Source: Planctomycetota bacterium | GTDB taxonomy: Bacteria; Planctomycetota; Planctomycetia; JALXBF01 | Reading direction: 5' to 3' | DNA: 64,000 nucleotides | Assembly: GCA_026991575.1 (NCBI GenBank) | Contig: JALXBF010000027.1 | Location: 1 to 64,000 of the forward strand | Part shown: positions 19,051 to 27,998 of the stretch, one piece after another | Numbering within the stretch: position 1 is the first letter of the stretch | Layout: each line of letters begins with the position of its first letter | Notes under the pieces: generated by a model | Database searches by the model: none | What the model saw: only the letters and a program-made list of their open reading frames with translations | Told to the model about the DNA's origin: nothing | Translations under genes and position numbers: made by a program

Positions 19051-21052
19051 CCATACTTTCGCAGCTGTTAGCAGGTCAATTCTTGCGAATTCTTGAGCCT
19101 AGGGCACTCTGGGCAGCAAATCTGCGCTTTTTTGTGCAACATTTGTAGCCAGAATAGGCACTTGCCATGTGCCGCAACAATGCGTATAATCCAGCGTGGG
19201 TGCGATTGGAGACATCTATGTACGTGGACAGAGTTAAGAAGCGAGTCGGCGACAAAGTCTACTGCTCCGTCCTGATCCGCGAGAGCTACCGGGACGAGAG
19301 CGGAAAAGTCCAGCACCGCACCCTTGCCACCCTGACCAAACTGCCCCCACCGGTCATCGACTTGGTCGAGCGGTACCTGAAGGGGGAGCTGCAGCTGGTT
19401 GACAATGGCGTCATCGTGATTCAGTACAGCCTGCCCCACGGCCACGTGCTGGCCGTGCTGGGGACCATCCGGAAGCTGGGTTTGGCGAAGCTGATGGATC
19501 CGCGGCCATCACGGCAACGCAAGCTCGTCGTGGCGATGATCTGCGGGCAGATTCTGTGGGGGAGTTCGAAGCTAGCGTTGGCGCGGAGGCTTTCTGAGGA
19601 GAGTGCGTGCAGCACGTTGGGCCTGGAGCTGCGGCTGGGGAAAGTGAGTCGTGACGAGCTGTACCGGGCGATGGACTGGCTGCTGCGTCGCCAGGAGAAG
19701 ATCCAGCAGGGGCTGGCAGCCAGGCATCTGAAAGGTCAGACACTGCTGCTTTACGACGTAACCAGTGCGTACTACACGGGTCGGGAGTCGGAGTTGGTGC
19801 GGTACGGCTACAACCGGGACGGGAAGAGAAGGCACCCACAGATTGTGTACGGATTGCTGTGCGATCGATCGGGGTGTCCGATCGCGGTGGAGGTGTTTGC
19901 GGGGAACACGGCGGATCCGACGACGCTGTCGTCGCAGATAGAGCGGATCCGGGAGCGATTTGGGATCGAGCGGGTGGTGTTGGTGGGGGATCGCGGGCTG
20001 ATCACCAGTCGACGGATCGAAGAGGAACTCCGGGACGTGGAGGGGCTGGATTGGCTGACTGCGTTGCGTGCCGATACGATCCGGAAGCTGGCCCGGCAGG
20101 GCAGGATTGAGCGTTCGCTGTTTGACGAGAAAGACCTGGCGGAGATCCGCTCACCGGATTTTCCGGGGGAGCGATTGATTGTGTGTCGCAATCCGTTTCT
20201 GGCCGATGAGCGTGCGCGGAAGCGGGAGGAATTGCTGAAGCGTACGGAACGTGACCTGGAACGGATTGCGGCGGCGACCCGTCGGTCACGGCGTCCGCTG
20301 CGTGACCGGATGAAGATCGTGGAGCGGGTCGGACGAGTGCTGGGGCGAAGCAAAGTGGCGAAGCACTTCTGTTGGGAGATTACCGAGGAGGGGGTGCTCC
20401 GCTACTGGCGTAACGAGGCATCGATCGAGGCGGAAGCTGCTCTGGATGGCATCTACGTGATTCGCACGTCCGTACCCGAAGAGAAGCTGGACGCCCCGGA
20501 GGCGGTGGCTGCGTACAAGCAACTGAGTCGGGTGGAGTGGGCGTTCCGCGCGATGAAAACCGTTTTGGACGTGCGTCCGATCCGGCATTGGCGTTCGCCG
20601 CGGATTCGGGCCCACGTGTTCCTGTGCATGCTGGCCTACTACGTACGCTGGCACATGGAGCAAGCGTGGGCGCCGTTGTTGTTCGTGGATCACGAACGTC
20701 AACAGGACGAATCGCAGCGTCGCAGCGTAGTGGATCGTGCACCACGTTCGGAGGCGGCACGCAAGAAGGAGGCACGTGGTCGCACAGTGGATGGGCAGCC
20801 GGTTCATTGCTTCCGGACGCTACTGGACCATCTTGCAACTCTGTGCCGCAACCGCGTGCAGGCAGGTGAGAATCCGGAGCACAGTTTCTGGTTGGACACC
20901 TCGCCAACGCCTCTCCAGGCGAAAGCCCTCCAGCTCCTTGGCATCCGCACCACCACCCCTAAACGCTGACCGGTAGCCAGAAACACACCGCCAGATTCGC
21001 CATAACCCATTGACGCGACTTGTCATGTCGCCCACCCTCTGCGAAAGTATGG
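19051..21052 (+). mobile_element. IS1634-family element, complete, with target duplication
   Basis: Perfect 14-bp terminal inverted repeats bound it: CCATACTTTCGCAG at 19051-19064 and CTGCGAAAGTATGG at 21039-21052. The target CCTAAA is duplicated at 19045-19050 and 21053-21058. The element is 2002 bp with one intact transposase gene, and the insertion looks recent. It sits inside the IS701-like transposase gene. Confidence 0.95.
19218..20969 (+). CDS. IS1634-family transposase
   Basis: 583 residues, starting at ATG 19218 after GGAGA. Recognisable DDE parts are 'YDVTSAYYTGR', 'VLVGDRGLI' and, late in the protein, 'YKQLSRVEWAFRAMKTVLDVRPI' carrying the Glu. A long insertion rich in Arg and Glu separates the second Asp and the Glu, as is usual in this family. 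It catalyses excision and insertion of its own element. The frame is intact, so the element may still be active. Confidence 0.95.
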   Translation: MYVDRVKKRVGDKVYCSVLIRESYRDESGKVQHRTLATLTKLPPPVIDLVERYLKGELQLVDNGVIVIQYSLPHGHVLAVLGTIRKLGLAKLMDPRPSRQRKLVVAMICGQILWGSSKLALARRLSEESACSTLGLELRLGKVSRDELYRAMDWLLRRQEKIQQGLAARHLKGQTLLLYDVTSAYYTGRESELVRYGYNRDGKRRHPQIVYGLLCDRSGCPIAVEVFAGNTADPTTLSSQIERIRERFGIERVVLVGDRGLITSRRIEEELRDVEGLDWLTALRADTIRKLARQGRIERSLFDEKDLAEIRSPDFPGERLIVCRNPFLADERARKREELLKRTERDLERIAAATRRSRRPLRDRMKIVERVGRVLGRSKVAKHFCWEITEEGVLRYWRNEASIEAEAALDGIYVIRTSVPEEKLDAPEAVAAYKQLSRVEWAFRAMKTVLDVRPIRHWRSPRIRAHVFLCMLAYYVRWHMEQAWAPLLFVDHERQQDESQRRSVVDRAPRSEAARKKEARGRTVDGQPVHCFRTLLDHLATLCRNRVQAGENPEHSFWLDTSPTPLQAKALQLLGIRTTTPKR

Positions 21053-22798
21053 CCTAAAAACCCTGTACAACAGGACGATCGCCAGCTCGCTGGGACTGCG
21101 GTACTTCCGGCCCAGGGCTCCGCATAGGTCCTTGGGCAGGTACAAAGCCACGGCAAGCGGTAAGGCAAGCTTGCGGGTGGTCCAGGGCACAGGTACCAGA
21201 AGGGCCAACACGATCCAGCGGTGCCCGTAGACGGTTACCGTGTGTGACTGCGAAGAGCGGACCCCGTCGCGATGGCGTCCCTTGCCCCAAACATGTTTGC
21301 CGCGGTGTTCTACGGTCGTGTCATCCAGAACAAGCTCGAGCACACCCACCTTGGCCCGGAACGTCTTGACCAGCTGCCTGGCCAAGACGCCGCCCACCAC
21401 CCATAACTTCCACGGAGCCTCCGACAGGAACCGGCAAAAGTTGCAGAGGTGCAAGTCAGCGATCGGCTCGATGGTCCGGACGATGTTTGCCACCGTGCGT
21501 CGTCCGTTGCATACAATAGCACCGAGCAGCAGGAAGATGAACCGACGGAACGACCGCTCGGTGAAGGCAACCGCGAAGGGCTCAACGACGCTGACGAGCG
21601 AGTTGCTGAGGCGCATCTTTGCCCTCCCTGGCTGGTGGTTTCGGTTTTGTCACCGAGGCCCAGGTGGCCTCACTCACAGTGAATCCTACCGCCAGGGAGG
21701 TTTTTTGTCCCCCTCTGCTGCCCCAAGAACTGGCTGCCTCAGCCCCTACCACGCCCACGCCGGATGACAAAAACCGCAAAAGTCGAGCTAAACGACTTCC
21801 CTTGTGTCGTACGCAGTCACAACGTCCGATGAGCGTGGTTTCCTTTGCCATGGATCGCGGCGAAAGCGTATGGTGTTAGAACGTGATCGGTGTGAAAAGT
21901 ACCTCTTGGCACGTGCCATAAGGCTTGCCATGTTATCCTGAGAGTGCAAAACGGTCACTTCATTGTGGAAGGCCTGCCACTCCCTTTCGACCGGGTTCGC
22001 ATTCGGACAGAACGGTGGCAAGAACCAAGACTTGAATCCAACCGGCTTCCGAGCAAGGTACATTTGCACCGGCTTCGATTTGTGGATCGCAGCATTGTCC
22101 AGCACAATGTGGATCCGGCGCTTGTCCGCACACACCCGGTCCGAACGTTTCAGCAGCGATAGAAACAAGTCACTGTTCTTCCGTGCTCGCCACGTGGCAA
22201 TCAGCCGCCGAGTGCCATGCTCCAACGCCAACGCACCATAGGCCCGTTGGTCCGTACCAGGCGTCCGCACCCGACGCCGATGACCACGCAGACACCAGTC
22301 GTAGCCCATCTTCGGATTCAGATGCACCTCACTCTCATCAGCAAACACCACCACTTCGTCCGGTCCCAGCCGCCGCACTTGCTCGGCAATGTACCGTAAC
22401 CGGCGTACTGCACGCTCCTTAGGCCATGGACTCTCAACGTATGGCCGAGCACGGAGCCACCGAATGCCAAGCTCCCGCAAGTAACGGCACATCGTCGACA
22501 CAGACAACCGCAATCCCATGCGGTCCTCTACCAGACGCACCAGCCGCTGCAGCGTCCAGTGGTTCCACCCGTAGCCGAACGCACTCGGCTCCAAGCGCAC
22601 CGCCCTCCTCAGCAGCTCCGCCAGCTCGGGCGTCAGGTGCGGTGGTCCTTTCCTCCGAAAACGAGCATCGGACAACGCCTCCAGACCGCTCTCGATGAAC
22701 CGCTGCGTCGCCACCCGTACAAAACGGTCACTGCACCTCAGTCGGCGTGCCGCTGCCCGGCACTTCTGATCTTGCATACAATACTTGATTGCCCGGGC

Positions 22799-24094
22799 CA
22801 CGGCTGACGCACTTGGACTGGGGTAGTGAGGCTCTGGTCGGAGGTTGCATTGGGGAGGAGGCCGTGGCAAACTGTCTGCGCTTGAGGAGTGCAGGCCCGA
22901 GGATAACGGAGGAATGTCATGGCCCGGACGAAGAGGATTCCCCTGGTGGAGTATTTGTCAAGGGTGCCTGACCGACGGCGGCAGTGTGCGAACCTACGCC
23001 ATCCGCTGGTGAGCGTCCTTGTGCTGGCGTTGTGTGGGATCCTGTGTGGGGCCAGGAGTTTTCGGGCGATTGAGGCGTTCTGCCGTAAGAACGAGGAGTT
23101 TTATCGCGAGTGGCTGGACTTGCCGCATGGGATTCCGTCGCACGACACGTTTGCCCGGGCGTTTCAGGTGGTGGACCCTGAGGAGGTGATTGGGGCGTTG
23201 ACGGAGTGGCTTTCGGATTTGCGTGCCCGTCGTGGGGAGGGCGCTCGGCCGTTGGTGGCGATAGACGGGAAGGCGTTGCGAGGGACGCAGCGTGGGCGGT
23301 CTGGGGGAGCGGTGCTGCAGGTGGTCACGGCGTGGGCCACGGAGGCGGGGCTGGTCTTGGCCCAGGTCGGGTCGGAACCGGACACGAACGAGACGGCGGT
23401 GATTCCGCATCTGATTGATTTGCTTGAACTAAAGGGTGCCATCGTGACGATCGACGCGGCTGGCTGCCACGCGCACATTGCAGAGGCGATTGTGGCGAAG
23501 GGCGGGGACTACGTGCTGGCGTTGAAGGGCAACCAACCGACGCTTCACCAGAAGGTGCAGGACTATTTTGTGGCCATGGGGGAAAGTGGGGAGCTGTCCC
23601 GGCTCCCGAGCTACTCGGAGGAGGAGCGTGGGCATGGCCGTCAGGAGACTCGCTGCACGACGGTGGCGCCCGCTCCGGCGGAGATTCGTGCGCTGCCTGG
23701 CTGGGAGAGCATCAGGACGATCGTACTAGTGACAACCGAGACGATTCATCTGTCGTCTGGGCGTAGGACAGAGCAGGTACGTTACTACGTATCCAGCGCC
23801 GAGCCGGATGCTGAGCTCCATGCGAAGGTGATTCGAAACCACTGGTCGATCGAGAACCAGCTGCACTGGGTTTTGGATGTTTCGTTTCGCGAGGACCAGA
23901 TGCGCATTCGCCATCTCGTGTCGGCACAGAACATGGCGTTGGTACACCGATTAGCGCTATCCTTACTCAGAGGTGCCATCGGCCCCGAGGAAAGCATTGA
24001 CTCGGTTCGCTTGCGACTCGCGTCCAACCCGAACGATCTGCTAGAACTGCTCTGTACGGGCTCCCTGCCCACGATTTGAAGTGCGTCAGCCGTG
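22799..24094 (+). mobile_element. ISAs1-family element, complete
   Basis: 16-bp perfect inverted repeats CACGGCTGACGCACTT (22799-22814) and AAGTGCGTCAGCCGTG (24079-24094). The 10-bp target TTGCCCGGGC is duplicated at 22789-22798 and 24095-24104. Length is 1296 bp. It interrupts the IS630 transposase gene. Confidence 0.95.
22919..24079 (+). CDS. ISAs1-family transposase
   Basis: 386 residues, starting at ATG 22919 with GGAGG about 7 bases before it. It has the family's DDE parts: 'VAIDGKALRGTQ', 'VTIDAAGCHAHI', 'EERGHGRQETR', and the conserved 'HWSIENQLHWVLDVSFREDQ'. The stop codon touches the right inverted repeat. The frame is intact and probably active. Confidence 0.95.
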   Translation: MARTKRIPLVEYLSRVPDRRRQCANLRHPLVSVLVLALCGILCGARSFRAIEAFCRKNEEFYREWLDLPHGIPSHDTFARAFQVVDPEEVIGALTEWLSDLRARRGEGARPLVAIDGKALRGTQRGRSGGAVLQVVTAWATEAGLVLAQVGSEPDTNETAVIPHLIDLLELKGAIVTIDAAGCHAHIAEAIVAKGGDYVLALKGNQPTLHQKVQDYFVAMGESGELSRLPSYSEEERGHGRQETRCTTVAPAPAEIRALPGWESIRTIVLVTTETIHLSSGRRTEQVRYYVSSAEPDAELHAKVIRNHWSIENQLHWVLDVSFREDQMRIRHLVSAQNMALVHRLALSLLRGAIGPEESIDSVRLRLASNPNDLLELLCTGSLPTI

Positions 24095-24331
24095 TTGCCC
24101 GGGCCCGCATTCGTGCCGTCGCGTTGGTGCTGTACTTGGCGGCCTGCTCCAGTTGCTCCTGTTCCGCAGGCGAAAGCGAAAGCCAACGCTCCATGAGCCG
24201 TGTCCGTCTTTCCTTCGGGCTCATTTGAGGTTCCTCCTCGTTCTCCGAGAACGCGATTCCTTCCGCGACAGCGACCGACCTATTTTCGCGCCCTGCCAAA
24301 GGGCGTACAACCCGTGTAAAGCCGTTTAGAG

Positions 24332-25099
24332 ATGTTTCTTGTATTCGTCGACGAATGCGGTTACGCAAAAAATTGGAAAGCTGAAACCAGCATCAAACAG
24401 CAGCCGGTGCACGTTGCTGCAGCCGTCGCTATAGATGCAAATGACATCAACGGCGTCTACAAGCAAGTGCGCGACAGTCTTCGAGCGTGCAACCTTCCGC
24501 ATACCGATGTTGATGTGCTCGGCAAGGGCGAGGAGATTAAAGCGGCTCCTGTGGACAGAGGAGAAGGCTTTTGGGGGAAGAACTCACTGGTTAGGGACCG
24601 AGTACGACAGGCCTACCTGGATATTTCAGGAGCGTGTTACATCGTAGTCTGCATTGACAAGGCTCGACACAAGGCCCAGTATTCGCATCCTCAAGATCCC
24701 GCTGTATGGTCACTGCATCTGCTCGCGGAGCGAATTCAGGGATTCGTACAGGAGGGGAACACACAAGCGATGGTGCTCATAGACGTCAACAAGCGGGAGG
24801 AGGTAGCCCAGCGGTCATGGCTATCGCGACTACAGCGCCTGGGGTCATATGGCTTCGGCGTGAGCAGGTTCTACGGAACAGTTTACAAGTGGAAACTAAC
24901 CATGGCAAACATCCTGGAGATCCATTTCGGAGACAGTAGCCATTCGCTTGGTCTTCAGATAGCGGACTTCGTTGCGCGGCATACATATTCGTGGTGGAAA
25001 TCCGGAAAGCGGCAAGACTATCCTGGATGGACGCTTATCGAACCGCGGCTTTGGCGCTACCCACATTATAATGGTTGGGGTTACAAAGAATTCCCCTAG
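24332..25099 (+). CDS. DUF3800-domain protein (predicted RNase H-fold)
   Basis: 255 residues. The N-terminus 'FVFVDECG' type motif (LVFVDECGYAKNW) and the later 'HSLGLQIADFVARHTYSWW' match the DUF3800 pattern (IDESG near the start, Ser-x-Gly-Leu-Gln-x-Ala-Asp near the end), a predicted RNase-H-like nuclease often found in defence islands. The ATG is five bases behind the IS630 target TA, so the usual ribosome-binding site has been replaced by the IS end, where no Shine-Dalgarno is visible. Expression is therefore uncertain. In the ancestral arrangement the gene would follow the helicase closely on the same strand. Confidence 0.8.
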   Translation: MFLVFVDECGYAKNWKAETSIKQQPVHVAAAVAIDANDINGVYKQVRDSLRACNLPHTDVDVLGKGEEIKAAPVDRGEGFWGKNSLVRDRVRQAYLDISGACYIVVCIDKARHKAQYSHPQDPAVWSLHLLAERIQGFVQEGNTQAMVLIDVNKREEVAQRSWLSRLQRLGSYGFGVSRFYGTVYKWKLTMANILEIHFGDSSHSLGLQIADFVARHTYSWWKSGKRQDYPGWTLIEPRLWRYPHYNGWGYKEFP

Positions 25100-25107
25100 G
25101 TGGAAGG

Positions 25108-26739
25108 GTAACCGCTAACGGGGCGCAGACGGGTGGCGCGGGGCGAGGATCGAGGTGAGGTTGAGCGGCGCAGGTAATGCTTGATGAGTGTTGATAGATA
25201 TAGAGGTAGTCAGTGGCGTCAGGTGGCAGGTTCGGGAAGCAGGCGGGGAGGCTGTCTTCCTTGGCGATAGGCTAGCAGTGCTTCGGTGAGGAAGGTTCGG
25301 ATACAGCGTCCAATTTGTCCGCACGTCTCGGCGATGATCAGCAGCCGTTCCGTGCAGCGAGCACCAGATTCGGTGTCATTGCCGAAGCTGATCTTCCGCC
25401 AGATCACCGGTGGCCGCAGGGCCCGCTCGGCCGCGTTGTTGGTTGGCTCAACGCCCTCGTGGTACAGGAACACCCACAACGACGGCTCGTGCCGCAGCAA
25501 GAAGCGGCACGTCGCCGCTAGCTTCGGACACTTCAGCCTTGCCCCCTGCTGAAGCAGGTCTCTGATCCGCCACCGTGCGTGCTTCAGGATCGAGTCCCGC
25601 ATGGTGCCACGCGTGATCTCCCCACGACACATCCGGGCATGCTGCAAGCACACAAAGTCCAGGTTGTTCAGCAGAAGCGCCCCACTCATGCACTCCTCCC
25701 TCACCGTTCCAGCATCGCCTTTGCCTGCCGCTGCTCGTGCGCCAGGCACAGCTGACGACGACGGGGCCTCGTCCTGCCGTACGCCGAATACCCGTCCGTG
25801 TGCACAATCGCCCGTGTCTCCGGCCGCAAAGCTGGTTCGCCACCGCCCGCGATCGGTTCCGGCGAATCAGGCAGTACGTCACCCTGTCCGTCACCGCCAC
25901 CCAAAGCCATGTCCCCTTCTTCTGCACGCGCCAACTCGTCTTGTCGGCATGCACCACCGACGCCGACCGCACCACCTAGCCAATCTGCTCATGCGGCTCC
26001 GCCAACGCTTGTGCCGCCACCGTCACACACGCTGACACCTGCCCCGGCGACACCCTGATCCCCAAGCACTGCTCGAAAACACGGTGCATCCGTCGTAGCG
26101 GTAGGATGTAAAGCCCCAGCTGAGCAACAAGACTCATCAGACGAGGACCGAACGCAGTCGGCTTGGCCGCAGCCACTTCCCCACCGTCACGCAGTGACAC
26201 CGTGGACGCACCAGGCAGTGGACTTGGTAATCGATACGGAATCCCTGGGCTCCGTGACCTCCGTTGCCCGGTACCGCTTCGGTCTCGGATCCTCTCCCCA
26301 CGCCCCCCGAAGCACGCTCGGCATCCAGGGCTCACCGAGCGACAACTTGTTCAGGCTTCAACCATGTCCTGCTGCGCACGTACTGCCTCGACCGCATCGG
26401 CGTAGCGCTAGGCGCCTTCTCAAACCCGCTTAACTGCTGATCGCGCTGCGGGCGACCGGGGCCGGTCAACTCGGTCACGGCCCGTCAGCACCTTCTATTC
26501 ACGGTTCTCGCCAATCCGACGACGGCGCTGCGATGAGTCCCGAGAGCTGCGCCTCAACTGGACTTCCAAATCCTGAACACGCCGTTCTAGCTGACGGATC
26601 CTATCCATGTGCGCTTTCAGCACCGCCCGTACCACGGCGGCCGCGTCGCGGGACATCTCGTTCCACACCTCGTTCGGCAAGAGTTCCCCTATCATGGTTG
26701 CCTAAGCCTCTCTACGAGCCTCGCCTCGTAAACGGTCAC
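25108..26739 (-). mobile_element. IS66-family element, decayed
   Basis: The left end GTAACCGCTAACG (25108-25120) and the right end, read on the minus strand as GTGACCGTTTACG (26739-26727), form an imperfect inverted repeat starting GTAA-like, as in IS66. No 8-bp target duplication is visible. A related but truncated copy lies at 60217-61230. Confidence 0.7.
25219..26695 (-). pseudogene. IS66 TnpC-like transposase, multiply frameshifted
   Basis: Pieces in different minus-strand frames follow IS66 order. There is an N-terminal coiled coil (26695-26495, 'HMDRIRQLERRVQDLEVQL'), then 'YILPLRRMHRVFEQCLGIRVS' (to 25976), then 'VVHADKTSWRVQKKGTWLWV' (about 25960) with a catalytic Asp, and the C-terminal 'GVEPTNNAAERALRPPVIWR' (about 25420) with the Glu. 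Several frameshifts and stops separate them. The accessory genes tnpA and tnpB are absent. Confidence 0.85.
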
Positions 26740-27221
26740 AACTTCACCGGCAGGATTTGCCGGGTGGACGTGTCCCGAGAGTGCCACCCCACCCTCGGTG
26801 CATACGTTCACCGCCTGGGAAGAGGGTTCGATGGGCCGATCGCCGGTGGCCATGATAGCGAGCTCGAACTGCCTCGGCCACGATGAGCCGTTGGTGGGGG
26901 CGTTTCAGCTTTGTGCCCACTCTAGCGGTCGGTCGCTCGCCGCGCGTGCTGGCGAAACGGTGAGTGAGGGGCTCGCCACGTCAAACGAGCATTTCGCAAA
27001 TCGGAGGCTGATCGATCGGGCCGTTTGATCGAACCGGCGGGTCGGGGGATCGACGTCCCCACCCGCAAGGTTGATTCAATAGCGCGCTGGAGGCAAAAAG
27101 CTTCTTCTGGAGCCGTGCCGCGGGAGGGTTCGCTCGCGGCGGGGTTGTAGGATTTGCTTGGGCGGGCGGTGTGCAACAAGAGATTTCGCTGTCGTCCCGA
27201 CGGGAGCACGATCGCACCTCG

Positions 27222-27260
27222 CCGACGCCGCGGATCGCGTCCGCGGCGTCGGGGGTTTTT
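27222..27260 (+). terminator. Rho-independent terminator-like hairpin
   Basis: A 13-bp perfect stem (CCGACGCCGCGGA / TCCGCGGCGTCGG) with a 5-base loop is followed by GGGTTTTT. No gene on the plus strand ends just before it, so it may be a mobile palindrome. A near-identical hairpin is at 53916-53948. Confidence 0.5.
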
Positions 27261-27315
27261 CAAATGGGAAAGAGAAAAACAAAACGGGGTACCGCCCGCG
27301 CTAGCCATCAACAGA

Positions 27316-27346
27316 GCGGGAGGAGGGCGTAAAGCCCCCCTCCCGC
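27316..27346. repeat. Palindromic repeat (GCGGGAGG hairpin)
   Basis: GCGGGAGGAGGGC and GCCCCCCTCCCGC pair around a short GTAAA loop. Near-identical hairpins sit at 54012-54042 and, in variant form, at 53759-53789 and about 34268-34295. All are intergenic. Confidence 0.6.
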
Positions 27347-27394
27347 GAGTTCACGGCAGCTGGTGAGTTGAACGGTCCACCGACGCAGACGAAA

Positions 27395-27515
27395 CCAACC
27401 CGCCAACGCGGGCCAGCCCATCGCCCAAACGTAGGCGAAGCGAACCCGCGCAGAGGCGTTCGCGTCGTAGCAGCGGTCCAACAACGCAACCCGCACCGTT
27501 TGTATCCGACGATCC
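27395..27515. repeat. Short intergenic repeat family, copy 2 of 3
   Basis: It shares GTAGGCGAAGCGAACCCGCG and AACAACGCAACCCGCAC with the copies at 2755-2835 and 54055-54235. It is non-coding as far as can be seen. Confidence 0.55.
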
Positions 27516-27978
27516 GCACTCTCTAGCCAGGGGTTCATGCTCAAGCCCGCAAGAAAGTCCCGTCTGCTGAACCAGCCCTTCCGTCCCTGGCTCAGTCGAA
27601 CCGGCCGGCTGACGCTCCGCGTGGGACGCGCCCACAACCCGTGCTCAAGCAGCACAACCGCCAGCACCACCTCCTCTCGCTGGCACCCGTCGGCCGTGGA
27701 TTGGTCCCGGTTGCTCTGCCGTTCGGCTCCTGCGCAGTACTGGGCACCTAGCCGGAGCAACCGCCCGGATGAACGGGATTAGCTCTGTCGGGGGATCGCA
27801 CGTTTTGAAGGTGTGTTGGGACGGAATGCGCGAGGTCCGATTTCCCATGTGGTCATTCGACCGTAACAAGGCGACTACGCAGGATGGCTGGGGACCCTTC
27901 GCACGGCCGTCCAGTACGAGGGGCGTCGCAGCAGCGGCACCGGGCCTGGACGGCCGTGACGACGAAGTCGCCGGGCCA

Positions 27979-27998
27979 GGGGCTGAGGATCAGCCCCC
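27979..27998 (-). terminator. Hairpin across the stop codon of the nuclease-zipper gene A
   Basis: On the minus strand GGGGGGCTGATCCTCAGCCC folds into an 8-bp stem with loop TCC; the TGA stop is inside it. Copy B has a related but imperfect stem at 54428-54446. No U-tract is evident. Confidence 0.4.

Larger units (their letters stand above)
18253..21616 (-). pseudogene. IS701-like DDE transposase, split by an insertion and an amber codon
   Basis: The N-terminal part (21616 down to 21059) reads 'VEPFAVAFTERSFRRFIFLL...' and 'LDDTTVEHRGKHVWGKGRHRD', typical of this planctomycete-common transposase group. Deleting the IS1634-type element and one CCTAAA copy restores the frame exactly (…LLYRVFRWLPGVRFTLAVDG…), continuing to 18253 with 'GRWNIETTFQEVKTYF', which carries the last catalytic Glu. 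A TAG near 18787 then interrupts the frame (…TATVS*YGGNTRR…), where a Trp (TGG) is expected. The gene is therefore dead twice over. Confidence 0.85.
18233..21783 (-). mobile_element. IS701-like element, interrupted by an IS1634-type element
   Basis: The ends are marked by matching inverted repeats: ACTTTTGCGGTTTCTG at 18233-18248 and CAAAAACCGCAAAAGT at 21768-21783, with one mismatch; a flanking CTC/GAG extends the match. Without the nested 2002-bp element and its 6-bp duplication, the original element is about 1.54 kb. No clear target duplication is visible at its own ends. It lies directly behind the helicase stop codon and next to the IS630 element. Confidence 0.8.
21788..24224 (-). pseudogene. 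IS630-family transposase, split by ISAs1
   Basis: The N-terminal exon-like part starts at ATG 24224 after GAGGAGG and reads 'MSPKERRTRLMERWLSLSPA...' to 'ARMRARA'. After removing 22799-24094 and one copy of the duplicated target, it continues in frame as 'RARAIKYCMQDQKCRAAARRL'. The rest carries an HTH and the DDE core: 'VVVFADESEVHLNP', 'HIVLDNAAIHKSK' and 'PNANPVEREWQAFH'. The stop codon uses the flanking TA target. Without the insertion it would be an intact transposase of about 380 residues. Confidence 0.88.
21791..24326 (-). mobile_element. IS630-family element, interrupted by ISAs1
   Basis: The ends are flanked by TA dinucleotides (21789-21790 and 24327-24328), as expected for this family's TA target. 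Imperfect inverted repeats read AACGACTTCCCTTGTGTCGTACG inwards from the left and, from the right on the opposite strand, AACGGCTTTACACGG then TTGTACG. It contains the complete 1296-bp ISAs1 element. Its right end lies five bases before the ATG of the DUF3800 gene. Confidence 0.8.
26740..27978. other. Intergenic repeat and hairpin region
   Basis: No gene is supported in these 1.2 kb. The region holds a strong terminator-like hairpin (27222-27260), a G/C hairpin (27316-27346) and a copy of the short repeat family (27395-27515). The same set in the same order recurs at 53916-54235 behind copy B of the duplicated gene pair. Confidence 0.6.

Noticed and set aside
18229-24328. Composite transposon carrying cargo
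   Set aside because: The elements belong to four different families and contain only transposases; the arrangement is nesting, not a pair of like ISs around cargo.
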